Origin: Xylogone sp. PMI_703
Lineage: Eukaryota > Ascomycota > Leotiomycetes
Length of the DNA stretch: 64,000 nucleotides
Direction of reading: 5' to 3'
NCBI GenBank assembly: GCA_021399445.1
Contig: JAJTUQ010000004.1
Coordinates: 3,720,001-3,784,000, forward strand
The notes beneath the pieces are model-generated. The model was not told where the DNA came from, made no database searches, and worked only from the letters and a program-made list of their open reading frames with translations. A program made the translations under genes and the position numbers. Positions 34,553-47,234 of this stretch are shown piece after piece (positions within the stretch are counted from its first letter, which is position 1; the number at the start of each line of letters is the position of its first letter).

Positions 34553-34900
34553 GCCATTGAATCCAGGGCTGCCATGTAGAAAGGCTATATTTATTGAATG
34601 TGCAAATAGGTCGATTCTTCTTATAGACTTATGGTTATTCAGATATTAGAGATAGTTGAAATTAGATTAAAACTAGTATTCTCCAAAGTAACCCTCAATC
34701 ACACTCCCGCGTAGTTGATATCTAAGCAACGCCATCTTAAAAGCATCCTACACACGCGCTTCCACAATCTAAAACTGCGGCTGTGAGCCACCTTTAAGTC
34801 TAATTCCCATACCCTTTGGATCTGAAGTATCTAAACTACTTCATATGCTATTCTCCACATATGCTGGCTGTAAATATGCTAGAGTTAAACGCTAAATGAT
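34553..34900. other. Convergent intergenic region, NIT2 and OPI3
   Basis: About 350 nt between convergent stop codons, A/T-rich, presumably both polyadenylation regions. Nothing else is seen. Confidence 0.5.
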
Positions 34901-35699
34901 TTAGAGCTCCTTCTTTGCGGCTTTGCTTCCATCCTTCTGTTCTTTGGCCCTCTTGGCGTAAATCTGAGCTGTGAAAGGGTCCTCAAATCGCAGAGCAATT
35001 AGATAAACGATGAATACTTCAATTGTAAGAAGTATCCCTGCGGGCTTTCCGTATAAGATCGCTGTCCCCAGAAAACTCATGGTTGCTCCATAATACATGG
35101 GCGCAGATGTAACGTTGAACGGAAAGCCGGTAACCATCTCATCCATTAGGATGCCAAAGTAGTCACCAAGGTAAGTCCCAGTCACTCCCAAAGCCCACAT
35201 CGAGGACAACACTAGAATATTTCCACAGACCAGGAGGGCGTAGGAAGCAAATTTGGCAAGATCAGTTTGTAACAGTGGATGAGATGGCTGCGCTCGGAGG
35301 GCTTGCTCATACAGCATATCGCGAAAGATTCCAAGAGAAAATATTGCTACAGCTAGGCCATAGCATGCTAGTCGGGAATTTCCGCCGAATAGCTTCGTTA
35401 AAATCTTGTTGTGATATTCTAATGTTATCCTGTCAAAAATGATATTGTCTGGGTGGTATACGGGAGCTTGTACCTTGGCGTGCGACAGTGCTTAAGCCAA
35501 AGTTAGCTAAGGAAGAGGAAATACAACAGTTAGGAGTGATAACATACTTCCAGAATATCGGGTTGAATGCAATTGATGCTGCAGCAACTGATTTCTTGGG
35601 TTAGACTTCTTAACGCGAACAAGCTCCGAGTATCTTACTGGCCAGGCTCTTCTGGTCGAAGTCTACTAGACCATTGCTGTAATCATTTAGTACTGACAT
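34901..35699 (-). CDS. OPI3: Phosphatidyl-N-methylethanolamine N-methyltransferase (Opi3/PEMT)
   Basis: Exons 35699-35639, 35587-35548, 35490-35474 and 35418-34901 give 211 residues, close to yeast Opi3 (206). Exon 3 is only 17 nt. The protein has the NPIFWNTVARQEYHNKILTK opening, several hydrophobic spans, and the conserved VTGTYLGDYFGILMDE, PFNVTSAPMYYGATMSF and LRFEDPFTAQIYAKRA segments of the PEMT family, which include the S-adenosylmethionine-binding regions. It adds the last two methyl groups in phosphatidylcholine synthesis at the ER membrane. The tail is lysine-rich (KAAKKEL); no clear retrieval signal. Confidence 0.93.
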
Positions 35700-36090
35700 G
35701 ATTTCTGGCAAATAATATAAAGAGACTGTGTCGTTTTAGGGTGTGCTTCAGAAGTTGTATGAAAGTGTGGAGGTTATGTGGCTATTTCATCATTGACGTG
35801 TATAGTTTGCCCTGGCTCGCTTGCCCACAAGAAATAAACTTTATCGTGGGGTGGTGGGGACGGATGCCGTAGAACCCCTCTTCTCAGAAAGACTGACATA
35901 ACTCACGTCATTCTGCTTGAGAGCTTGTTAACCTTATATACGACATGGATGACAGCATCCCTACATGCGCCATATCTATTCTAACCCGGTATCCTAATGC
36001 TGAAAGTTCATAAGCTTACTCCTACCAGATCCTTCGAAACTCCGATTAATTATGGTTTGCCTTAAGAACAACATATCCTGAAACAACAAA
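35700..36090. other. Intergenic: OPI3 promoter and RXT2 3' side
   Basis: About 390 nt with no gene. No clear inositol-responsive element of the yeast type was found by eye. Confidence 0.5.
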
Positions 36091-37831
36091 TCATTGCCTC
36101 CTTGTCCTTGTCTTTTTCGCCGTTGTTGCTGCATCTTCTTCTTCTTCATCCTGACCTTTTTTCAGATCTGCATCGAGGCCCCATTCTTCTTTGTCATACC
36201 AGTCCTCTCCATCGGACATATCCCGATTAACGCCTACGTGGGCCTCTGCTTTAGCCCATTTTAGAACCAGTTTTCGATACCGCTCTGCTCTGCATAGACC
36301 CTCATAGAGTCGCTGGAGGCCTCGGCAGACCTCTTCTTGTTTCTGTATATATAGTTGCAACAGTCTTCTCGTGTCTTCCGCTTCTTGCTGGGGCAAGCCA
36401 ATATCACGATCTGGGCGAGACCACGACGGAGCAAGAAAATATGGATGGATAGCTTCTTCCTCGGATTCCGGACTGAAAGATCTATTTTGACCTATCGTAT
36501 TACTATCAGAAGCAGCGTGAGCCTGGGCCCGTGTCCGCATGCGACGTGGCGCTGGGAGATCCTCCTGATCACCTGTTATCATTTCTGCGTCTGCCCCGTT
36601 GACTCCTTCAATTGGCGTTTCCGGGTTATCGGATCCTACTTTACCTATCCCTGCAGGGGAAGGTAATTGATCGGCAGAACCAGGTTTTGTTTCCGTCGAA
36701 GTTGCGATTTCATTTCTCAAAGTGACTTCCGGCGCCTCATTCAGGTTGACGGTTTCGCCATTCTTCTCTTTTGTTTCACCAGATGGCGGGCGATCCCCGA
36801 ATTCATTCCCTGTCTGCTTTGTTTCACTCTGTTTAACTGTGACATCTGCGATATCATGATTGCCAGAAGTAGCATTTCCATGGTCCTCCCCGCCAGGCTG
36901 TGTTGGCTCTCCAGCATTGACTACTTGCTCTCCATCTTTCATGACCACATCTTCTGACGCAATAGTTCCTGTTGAACGGCCATCAAGCTCATCCTTTGAT
37001 ATTGATTTAATAATCCCATTCCTATGATGCCGGTCTCGGTCATCACCGAACAGAGCAAAGTCGTTTTCTGTTTCTACCATCTCACAAGGAATCCAAGTAT
37101 GATCTCCGCTGAACCGCGTCAGAAGGTGTCTTATTTTCCAAAGAGATAACCTTTCTTTTTGTAGCATCTCGCCGACATGTTTAGTGAGCTCAGTGACAGT
37201 CTTTGAGGTGAATGGTCTAGACAAAGTTGGGTGGTCAGGTAGGTCGGAGGCAGCCGTTAACGGAGCAAGGAGATCTATTTCGAATATAATCAGCACGCAT
37301 ATCAATAGCTACAAATGGAATCCTTACGTTCTATTCTGACATCAGCGTAGGGGTCAAATTCTGCGGCGGCCACCATCGCAGCTTCTGCCCTCTCCTCATC
37401 ATCGTCCTCGCTATCCACTTCGTACCCATCTTCATCTATTAGAGGCGGCTTGCGGCTTATTATATCGCGATAAAATCCTGCATGCTCAATTCTCTATCCC
37501 GTTATTAGTAAACACAAAAGATGGCGCGAAGAAAAAGTCGAGAAATCGCAAACTGGGCACAGATTTAGCTCACCCTCTTGTATACGATCGGACCACTTGG
37601 AGGCGCCAATTGACCCTCATGGACGTATCTTGCTTTCCTTCTTAATTTATTTCCTCTGTTTGTGATCTGTGTTATCGATTCATCCGAATCAGAATCTGTT
37701 ATTGGCGAATGTCGTTAGCAATGGTATCAGCGTGAGGCGCATGTTTAGTTGTACATACCATATACTTTTCTTTTGATGGCTTTCTTCATGCCAGCTATGG
37801 TTTCTGCAAAGAGGGCAGCTTGGGATGCCAT
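36091..37831 (-). CDS. RXT2: Rxt2-like subunit of the Rpd3L histone deacetylase complex
   Basis: Exons 37831-37759, 37695-37574, 37493-37328 and 37274-36091 give 514 residues. The N-terminal Rxt2 domain is seen in NRGNKLRRKARYVHEGQLAP, IEHAGFYRDIISRKPPLIDE and DGYEVDSEDDDEERAEAAMV, followed by LLAPLTAASDLPDHPTLSRP and the region WKIRHLLTRFSGDHTWIPCE. The rest is acidic and disordered, with a helical charged stretch near 430-490 and a basic tail. Rxt2 is a structural subunit of the large Rpd3 deacetylase complex, which represses transcription at promoters. At the exon 2/3 junction the splice chosen yields KRR; a 3-nt shift cannot be excluded. Confidence 0.88.
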
Positions 37832-38395
37832 AATTAAATTTATATTGTATTCTAGAGTATGCGCAAAACAGAAGTTGTTTAGTAGTTGGAGGCTGCTGCC
37901 CTCAAGCCGCCCGTCGTTGGCTTCCTGATCGACTGCGTCCTGGTGCGAATGAAGGCGCTGGATTGATCAGAAGGTCGTACTAACTGATTCAGAGTCGCAG
38001 AACCACATGTATGACAGTGAGCCCTAGAAGGACTACTGATAGACCTCGAGTAGTTGTAGTGAATAATCACAATTGGAGAGCGGAGATCAAGCTACGGGGC
38101 CGAAGGCGGCGGGGTCTGGCAGTATTTCTTGTGATGCGCTAACCATTGTCCATAGTATTGCCGATAACGTAGTCTTGACTCGAGGGTCCCAAATTTGCGA
38201 ATGACATAGAGTTTCTTGACGAATGCGATTTGATTCGATCATGATGGGAAAGAGTTCATAATCAAGATATGATGGGACATAAACAACCTCCTGCGATTAC
38301 TGTGACCAGAATCGTCCCTGGAGACTTTCGCTAGAACTATTTGAATGGTCTGGGCAATCCATATATGCTTATGGAGGCTTTAGGCATACGTCGCC
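37832..38395. other. Divergent promoter region, RXT2 and TRAPPC11
   Basis: About 560 nt between divergent start codons. No gene or recognised motif. Confidence 0.5.
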
Positions 38396-41300
38396 ATGGA
38401 TGACTACGCGCCGCAATATATTGCTCATAACGTTCCCCTACTGGTCGTGTCCGGGCTAGGATTGCCTGAGCCTCTCGAATCACAAGATGAATCACAATTG
38501 AGGTCAGATGGGCCACAGATTTCGTCGAACCTACCTATTGTGGATACTGAAGACGCGCGAGCTCTCTTAAAGTTCTTCCAGGACAGCGATGCTACCAAGC
38601 TTGCATGGAATTCTCGGGAACATGGAAAGAATAAAAAGTTCAAGATCAAGGCCGTTGGAAGGGTGGGTCAAGATTCCTATGTCAATTTAGGTTTATCACG
38701 TAGGCTGATGCAGAGAAGAGTTACACTCTCCCTCCTCGCCGGTCACAGACTGTATCGGGCTCCAGTATACCATTTAGTCCAAGAAGTCCAACTGAGCCGC
38801 CAAAGCCCGTTGTTCATTCGCCCTTGTCCCCCCTGACCCCCGGTTCCCCGTTGTTTCCTGATGGATTAATGGATCCAAGATGGATTGATAGACACCAGGA
38901 GCAGATCCCCAGTGCCTACATCTCATTCTATGCGTTTGAATCTGACCCAAATATGTCTTCTTTGCATGACAATCATATGAAAACAGACATAAACCAGATC
39001 AAGGAGGTTTTATCCAGATATAAAACTCGTCTGATAGTAGCTCTTATGAGTGATAAATCTACATTACAGGCTCCTGACATCGAGGATCGCCTTACAAACA
39101 TCCGTAGAGCAACGGGTCTGGACCCGAAGGCCTCTCTTTTCTTTTTACCACCGAATAGTTCTACCGTCGAACTGCAAGCATTTGTCGAAACAATACAATC
39201 GACAATCTACCCACTTAGCATAGAATACTATAGAGACCTGAGCAAACGCTTGAGGAAGAAGAGAAACCGGGGTGTTGTTGCTTCATCAACAACGTCACTC
39301 AACTCTGGTACCTCCCAGTCTCTATCTAGCCAGGGGTGGAACGTGCGGTATGACTTTAAACTGGGCGTTTTCGCAGAGTTTCGCCAGGAGATGGATGGCG
39401 CCGTTCGTGCTTATGAGAGTAGCTATGATACCCTCTTTGGTCCTGAGGTTTTTGAGGTTATTGCCAACTGGAATCCGCGCTGGGATGAAGCGCGACTGCT
39501 GGCTGATGTTATTGCTATAAGAATTCTCCGCTGTCTACTTTGGCTTGGTACTCCCACAGCCGCTGTTCGTCGGTGGCAGCACCACCGGGATAGAGTTCGT
39601 GATCTCGTTGATCGTAGAGGCAAAGGATCATCCACATACGGGTGGGAGGCTTGGGAGAGTCGATGGTCACTGGTTATGGCGGAGGTTATAAAGAAGGCTG
39701 AGTTCCCAGATTTCACTGCTTCACCAACTACGATATTCCTTGCGCCAGAGAAGGTGATTCCTACTACGGAGCGGTTGCAACCCTGGGAGCATTTACACCA
39801 CCCAGGATATTGGTTTCAGATGGCTGCAAATCACCTCTCAGCCCGTCGAGCTCTTGCTTTAGCAATTCCAGAGGAAGATAGATCTCCACCTGGTTCATCT
39901 CCCGCATCCAAAATTGCCAGCAAAGCTTACACATACGATACGTATCTTTGCCCAGAACCTCATATAGAGAATCCACTTCCTGGCCACCAAGGTGTTGACC
40001 ATTCGCAACTTATCATTGATGTATTAAAGAAAGCAATTCCCGAATTTGACCGACGGGGTCAGTCCCGTCTGACACAGGAAGTACAACTCCAGCTAGGCAG
40101 AGAATCTTTAAGACAAGGCTCATGGAATGACGCATTCAGGCTTCTGCGCACGCTCTGGCAGACTATGTCATATAGGCGAGAGGGCTGGTGGCCTGTTGTT
40201 GAGGAAGTTGCATGGGCACTACGCACTGCTGCAGCACGTGTTGGAGATGGAGGTGTTGTGTTAGCTGTAGATTGGGAGCTGTTAGATCAAGGTATGCCAT
40301 TGATACCCGGGCTATACTAGTAACTAATTGTGTATAGATTTCTCTCCGCGGCGAGACTGGCGCTACAATATCATGAAATCCTTGGATAGTGTCGAAAATA
40401 TCAAAATTAGACCAAATGTTATACTTCGAGACCAAGAAATCCACTCTTTTCTTTGCGCAACCCACGTGTTTGAGCATACAGAAGGAAAAGTGGGTGAAAC
40501 CTGTGCTTCTCAGTTGGCTGTCACTTCGAATGCTCTGTCTAATTCAGCTCCAATAACTTTTGATGAAATAAGAATAGAATTCCAGGGCAGTATGAAACCG
40601 ATTGTCCTACGGCATAAAGCGATTGACGAACCTCCGAAGCTACCTTATCATAAAGTCAGTCTATCCGAGAACGCACCTGCAAGCCACGATCCTGAGTCTA
40701 CCATGTCTTCTGCATATACAACCGGCACTATCCAGGAAGGCGAATGTGATCTCTCGATTTTACCCGGTGCGACAAAGGTGTTTGAGTTCAATTGCCCCTT
40801 GAGAGAAGCTGGAGACGCAAAAGCGAAAACCGCTCGGTTCTCAATTAACAATGATAAATTCGACCTTGAGTATAGTTTTGACTTTGAAAGGAGGACTACT
40901 ACTTATTTCTGGTATGATCAGCATCTTGCCACAAGGAAAGTCGCCCGTCTTAATCCGTCTGCGATTACTGTTCTGCCTAAGCCACCGAAAATGGAGCTTA
41001 GATTTCTGGATCTACAAGAACAATACTACACAAATGAGCATATACACCTTCGCGTTGAGGTTGTGAACCTTGAGGAATCGGACTCTGTTACTCATCTCCA
41101 GGTGCAGATAAGAGGCGAAAATACACCACAGCCTTTATTGAGGGTTGTTAATCCTATCGAAGGAGAGTGGTATAGTGGCGACGGAAACAGCTGCGAAATA
41201 CCTCTGGAAACTATTCTTGCTTCTAAGTCTACAATTGTTGAGATATCTATCCCTGCAGTGGATATAGCTGCCACCTTCGAAGTAGCTACCAAAGCAGCTT

Positions 41301-42184
41301 ATCGCCTTGTTTCAGATATGGAAACCCCAGTTTCATGTTCAACGTCCATTCAGCTCCCAATTGTAAACCCCTTTGAGGCTAATTATGACTTTTCGCCTCG
41401 TATTCATCCAGATCCCTGGCCAAGCTACTTCACCCATGAAGAGAGCGAAGATTTTACTGTTAGTGAGCAAGGTGCAGAACATGCTACTGGCTTGGCCCAG
41501 AGATGGTGTTTAACTACGAGATATGCCTCGTTTGCACTAGAAACGTTGGTCGTTGAAGAAGTAGACGTTGACATCCTGGGCACGAATGGTGGGATCTATT
41601 GCAACACGAAAGGCATTTCAGAAATACCGGATGGCGGTCTGCGAATAAGCCCCAAGAGCATCGAAGAAGCCCAATTCGATGTTTTTACACGAAAACACTC
41701 TCTCGATGACCGGGGAACGGCCACTCTCGATGTATGTTTCGTGATAAGGTGGCGTAGAGATAAGGACAATTCTCCAGTCAACGCCACAATATTGCCAGTT
41801 CCACGACTGTTGGTTTCTAGTAGCGAACCTCGGGTACTCGGTGCTGTCTCATATTCAGAAACTATGCCATCAATGATACATTTTGATGTTACCATTGAAA
41901 ATCCTTCGAATCACTTTTTAACCTTTAGTCTTGCTATGGAACCGAGTGAGGAATTCGCATTCTCTGGAATAAAGCAATCAATAATCCAACTTGTTCCTCT
42001 ATCTCGACGCACCGTGAGATTCAGGTTATTGCCTTTCGTCCGTGGGACCTGGATTGGGCCTATCCGTTGTGTTATCCGTGATCGTTATTTTCAAAAGGTT
42101 TTGAAAGTCTCGCCTACAGAAGGTATGAAACCTCATAAAGATGGAGTGCTTGTTTGGGTTCCTCTGGAAGAGGAGGGCGAGTAG
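38396..42184 (+). CDS. TRAPP complex subunit 11 (TRAPPC11, foie gras/gryzun)
   Basis: Exons 38396-38662, 38704-40291 and 40338-42184 give 1233 residues. The foie gras (Foigr) domain occupies roughly residues 170-620: IPSAYISFYAFESDPNMSSL, LGVFAEFRQEMDGAVRAYES and HHPGYWFQMAANHLSARRAL. The C-terminal half from ~620 is the beta-rich gryzun region. TRAPPC11 is part of a TRAPP tethering complex that activates Rab GTPases in ER-Golgi traffic and autophagy; it is present in filamentous fungi but not in S. cerevisiae. The first intron is only 41 nt. A second possible acceptor 9 nt further on (GAG at 38712) is also in frame and would delete three residues (ADAE to E-less form), giving a more typical 50-nt intron. 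Confidence 0.92.
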
Positions 42185-42314
42185 ATATGGATAGTACTAC
42201 TTGCTAGTTATGAATATAAATTAGGTATAGATGGGAAGAGAAACTAAAGACTAATATATACTATGACATATCTAATTATACCATTATGAACTGCATCAAG
42301 GAGATATGCATGTT

Positions 42315-43689
42315 TCATATCTTTGCCTTTGTTCTGACTGGTGGCCCTCCTATCCGCTTCTGCCACTCTTCCGATAAAGTTGTTTTATCTCTCATACTCT
42401 TTCTCGTCCACTCTATATATTTCTCCCTCTCTTCTCTGAATCGCTGGAGCTCCGGACCAAGCCAACTAGCAATGCCATCTGCGCACTGCTCACTTGCCTC
42501 CATAGCCACCAAGTGCCCGATCCTCTCTAAGGTAATTTCACGCACCCGGCCCGCGTTGACACCTCCACTGCCTCCGGTGCCACTTCCAGTCAGCTCCATC
42601 TTAGTTTTCCGTTCTGGGGGAGTCGACATAGGGCTCGTTTCTCCAAATATATACAGCACGCTAGGTCTTAACTCCCCAAGTCTCAACATAGTATTTGGAG
42701 GTTCGGGCCGATAGAATGGAAATTTGACAAGGCTGTCGGGGCGCATATCTGGAATTAAAGAGTAGTCTACAACTGTCTCTCCGTCCTCACTCATGCCTTC
42801 CCAGCTTGGTCTCAGAAATGTAAAACATTCTTGGTGTTTCGTAGTCCTCAACGTCACGGAACCCTTTTCATTTGGATATAATTGTGTAGGGGTTTCTCGA
42901 ATGCCGAATTCCATCCAGCGATCAAAGACCCTAGAGTCCCATGCTTGATAGAACTTCTGTTTACGAAAAGCTTCCTCAGCAGCAGCTTTCGAAGGCCAGA
43001 GGTCTCGCCGGAATGTTGATGCTTGGGCTGGACCAGGGCCAGTCTCGGGCGAAGATGGTTGTGATGCATGCCGTTGGATTACTGGATCCAGTAGAACCAG
43101 AGATGATAATAACCTTGGATGGATTAAAGCTAAGTTAACCATATGGTTGCCACCCATTGAATGGCCAACCCCTACAAGAGGTTGGGGCATCTCTTTGCGG
43201 AAATGGTTCACCATGTGAAGTAAGTCTCTAGCATGGTCCATCCATGAAGCTGGCTATCTTGTTAATATTATTTGCGTAAGAGAGAGCAGGAAGATATGGA
43301 TTTACAGACGATCATTTCCGATAAGACCCTCATTGAGAATGGAACTGGTCCCCTGTTGTGCCACATCAGCCATCCATATTCCTCTGATACGGAAGCCATT
43401 CTTCTTTGATCGCGCAAGTAGATCTTCCCATAAAGGCTCATATAATTCCTATCTCAATTAATATAGCTATGTGGAATCTAGGTGGTCTTTATACCTTTGG
43501 GAAGCCATTGGCATGAGCTCCGATGATTGTGATGTCTCCCTCTTTAGGATCTAGATTGTCTAATGGGATATACTGCTTAATTGCGAGGTGAAGAACATCT
43601 TCCTGTGAGTGGGCAGTTGCACGAGGATATTCCCGAATGTGCTGACATTCTAATACATGTTCTTTGATTTGAAAGACGGCCGGTGCCAT
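42315..43689 (-). CDS. Alpha/beta hydrolase, possibly peroxisomal (AKT2/MpaH-like superfamily)
   Basis: Exons 43689-43495, 43448-43310 and 43249-42315 give 422 residues. The alpha/beta hydrolase fold shows in DITIIGAHANGFPKELYEPL (oxyanion region), the nucleophile elbow GVGHSMGGN near residue 160 and VLLDPVI after it; a late His in LERIGHLVAMEA is the likely catalytic base. The protein ends in AKI, which fits the wider consensus for a type 1 peroxisomal signal. Related fungal hydrolases act in secondary metabolism or acyl hydrolysis, but there is no polyketide or peptide synthase nearby, so no substrate is assigned. The second intron has a less usual GTCTGT donor. The frame extends upstream of 43689 without an ATG. 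Confidence 0.82.
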
Positions 43690-44259
43690 TATAGCCTTGT
43701 GAGAGATGCTCAAGAAGCGCCAATTCTATAAGCCAGAATCTAATGTCTCATATAAAATCAATCGTGTGGTAAATCTATAACGATTATATCTCTTAGAATC
43801 TATCTATGATGGGAGTTGGCATTGCACGGTCCTCGATATTTCATCTAGACTACTAGTTCGGGTACTGGACTACCTATGCCGAGGCATTGCGCTCGGTGAT
43901 AAATGGTAGGCTGGAGATGGCTTGAATCCTTGAAAGAGACTGAATGAGCTTATTGACTGGAGTACGTACAACGAATCGCAAGGAACACATGAACGTGTAA
44001 AGTATCAGTGAACTTATTCATATACAATGCTTCCCACTTCTGTCATGCAACACAGGGAATCATCTCCAATGCCGAGTTATTTATACCTTCACGTGATTTC
44101 GCGACTCCCAAAAATCAATTTAGGCACGACCAAGATTTAGCGCGATTCGGACACGAACATAGACTATCCCACGTCGCGTCAACATTCCCTCGTAGCCGTG
44201 AAGGATTCCTACACAGCGGCCACAAAATCGTGATATTGGAATGCTGTAGCATAGTCACA
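43690..44259. other. Divergent promoter region, hydrolase and BRC1
   Basis: About 570 nt between divergent start codons. TCACGTGA, an 8-bp palindrome, is at 44089-44096. A 128-codon plus frame starting at 44008 overlaps the first BRC1 exon in the same frame and is simply its upstream extension plus intron readthrough. Confidence 0.55.
44089..44096. promoter_or_regulatory. TCACGTGA palindrome upstream of BRC1
   Basis: An 8-bp E-box palindrome about 165 nt before the BRC1 start. It is a candidate bHLH site on motif grounds only. Confidence 0.3.
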
Positions 44260-47007
44260 ATGGCTGGAGACAAAGGAAACCCGTTGTTTGAGCATTGCGT
44301 ATTTGCAATCGTTCCTAGTAGAGACCTATCGGCACAACTAGCTACCCAGGTACGTTTTCTCCCACATCATCACTTGTACAATGCGCCGGGCTGAATCTAA
44401 TGATGCCGGTGTAGCTGGAGCAAACCCTAAAGAATCATGCCGGTACTGTCAAGAGAGCTGCTTCGGATGGGACCATTGACCTGTCCGATTTGACACATAT
44501 TATATCTGCAACTTCAGACTTTCCTCAATATCCTGCGGCGCGGCAGCATTTAATACCAGTCATAACTCCAAACTGGATCACACAATCTCTTTTGAAGAAC
44601 AAAGCTGCCCCAATGCGACCTTTTAATCCGGATCCCAATCTCATATTTTCTAATGTAAACATCAGTTGCGCCGACCTCCCTTCAGGAGACAAAGACGCCA
44701 TCATCGGTGCGGTGCTTGCAATGGGCGGGATGGAGTCTAACAGCGTTTCGAAGCAAACGACTCACATTTGCGCCTTAACAATTGACAACGATAAATGTAA
44801 GGAGGCGATGGAAAAAAAGCTTAAAGCTAAGATTGTACTTCCCCATTGGTATGTCTCTCTTTTCAACAATCTAGACGATGAAGCTAACCAGCTCTCGAGG
44901 TTCGATGATTGCCTGAAACTTGGGAAGCGAATAGATGAGGGCCCGTATTTGTTACCAGATCCGGAAATTTTCTCAAAAACTGCAGATGAATCAGTGCAAA
45001 TACCAAAGACATCTACTCTTGAAGGTGCAACATCCCCACGTCCGAAGTATCTCCCTACCCCCACCGATTCCCCCGAGAAACGCTGCCTCGACGTGTTTAA
45101 GGGCAAAAAAGTTATGCTGTCAGATGATCTTGGCCTTGGAAACCGATTACGTGGAATTATTGAGCAGCTTATTGAAGGTGGTGGTGGATCGATGGCAAAT
45201 TCAGTGCATGATGCTAACATATATGTTTGCCACTATCGTGAGGGCAGGGACTATACATTTGCCTGTCGGGACGGGAAAGACGTCGGTAATTTGTCCTGGC
45301 TTTACCATCTAATCACTCACAATGAGTGGACCTCTCCGTTACGCAGGTTATTGCATTATCCTTTACCAAAGGGTGGCATACCGGGTTTTGAAAATTGCCG
45401 GATCACTCTGTCGAATTATGGTGGAGAAGCCCGCATTTATCTCGAAAACCTTGTAACTGCGGCAGGCGCTACATTTACGAAGTCAATGAAACAGGACAAT
45501 ACTCACCTTGTCACCGCAAGGAAATCAAGTGAAAAGTGCCAGGCAGCAGCGGAGTGGAATATACATATGATAAACCATTTGTGGCTGGAGGAAAGTTATG
45601 CAAAATGCCAGATGCAAACGTTGACCAATCCTCGATATACACATTTTCCTCCAAGGACAAACCTTGGTGAGGTGGTAGGACAGACTCAGTTTGACGAAGA
45701 AGTGTTGAGGTCCAAGTACTTTTCGCGGGACCCTACCCCGAGACCGAATGATCCCAAACGGCCCAGAGTAGCAATGCACGACAGAGATCATAATGCCGAA
45801 AGCGCAAGAACATCGGATACGCACGATATTGGAGAAGCCGAGGAACTTGCAGCGGATAAAGTCAGTCATGTCAAGTCAAAACCATTAAAGGCTAGCAAGC
45901 CTACACAGAAGCGTAAATCCAACTCAAATGATGGGACAAAGCCGGAACTTATGACTCCTTCTGTAAACAGAAGGGTTAGCGCAGGAAAGGAGAACAATAG
46001 TCCATACACACCGTCATCAGCAAATAGTCGCAGTGCTAAGGATAAGGCTATGTCAAAACTTCATAACTTAGCCCCTGATATTGAATTATATGAAAAGGAG
46101 AAGAAACGAGGCGGACAAGTCTGGGGAGGCAAGCGAGCAGCAAACCAGTTAGATAGAGAAAGGTCTAAAGACCGTAGCTCTAGTCCCCCTCATGTTTCCA
46201 ACGTTAAAGATGAGCACTATTCCGAAGAAGAAGAACGGACACCGAAGAGGATCAAGACAAATAGACCACCTATAACAATTCGCTTGTTGCTCACTGGCTA
46301 CAAAGGCTGGCTTAATAACCCGAACAAGGAGGACACAGATAAGGTAACTGAGAATCCTAAATTTTTGCTCACTGATGTTAACATTGCTACTATAGAAAAA
46401 ATTGAGAGACCTTGGCATTTTGATCACGACCGACCCACATAACTGTACACATGTAGCGGCACCAGGAATTGTTAGGACGCAGAAGTTTCTTTGTGCTTTG
46501 GCGACCAGCCCTATCGTTCTTTCTTCCGACTTTGTGGACAAATGTATTACCGAGGGGAAATTGCCAGATCCAAACAGTTATCTGCTCAACGATAAAGAAA
46601 ACGAGAAGAAGTTTGATATGAAATTAAAAGAGAGTTTGGCAAGAGCCAAGGTGAATAAACGCCAGCTACTCCGTGGAACACCGATATACTGCACTGCAGA
46701 AGTACCGAACGGACCTGACACCTATAAGTCCATCGTGGAGGCAAATGGGGGTCTTTTCTATGTATATAGAGCTAGAAGCGGCTCAACCATCAAACGGATA
46801 AACCCAGAGGAGGATGAGAATGGAGGCGAGCCGGTATATTTGATAACTGGTCTCAGACCAGAAGAGAGAAAGCTTTGGCCGAAATTTGAGGAGATGGCAA
46901 AAGGAGGTAATATGGAAGCTAGGATTGTCCAGCCTGAATGGTTATTAGAAGTTGCTCTGTCACAGGAACTCAAGTGGACAACGAAATACCTCGCACCTAA
47001 GGCATAA
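44260..47007 (+). CDS. Multi-BRCT DNA repair scaffold (Brc1/Rtt107, PTIP-like)
   Basis: Exons 44260-44349, 44415-46343 and 46396-47007 give 876 residues. At least six BRCT repeats can be followed: an N-terminal block of four from about residue 10 to 440 (with LIPVITPNWITQSLL, AKIVLPHWYVSLF, GNLSWLYHLIT, WNIHMINHLWLEESY), a basic disordered linker, and a C-terminal pair from about 635 (RLLLTGYKGWL, LGILITTDPHNCTHVAAPGI, RIVQPEWLLEVALSQ). This architecture is that of Brc1/Rtt107, where the C-terminal pair binds phosphorylated H2A at damaged replication forks and the N-terminal block binds Smc5/6 and nuclease partners. The second intron (52 nt) reads through for 33 codons before a stop. Confidence 0.92.
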
Positions 47008-47234
47008 TCAATGATTTTACTGTTATGGCGTTTTCTTGGAGTAAAGGTCATATCATAGGGACTTACAATTTTCCATCAGTCCTGAAATGGATCATGCGGG
47101 ACGATTACTGGAGGATATTTGGTTTTTGTTGTAGTGATATCTCTAGACCGGAACTCCATCTATGTAGTAAACATGCAATCATTTGAAATAATGCTCAAGA
47201 TCATTTACGCCGTAATGCCACAATGCTATCGCGT

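Noticed and set aside
42315..43689. Reading the hydrolase as part of a toxin or secondary-metabolite cluster
   Set aside because: No polyketide synthase, peptide synthetase, P450 or transporter is nearby; the neighbours TRAPPC11 and BRC1 are housekeeping genes.
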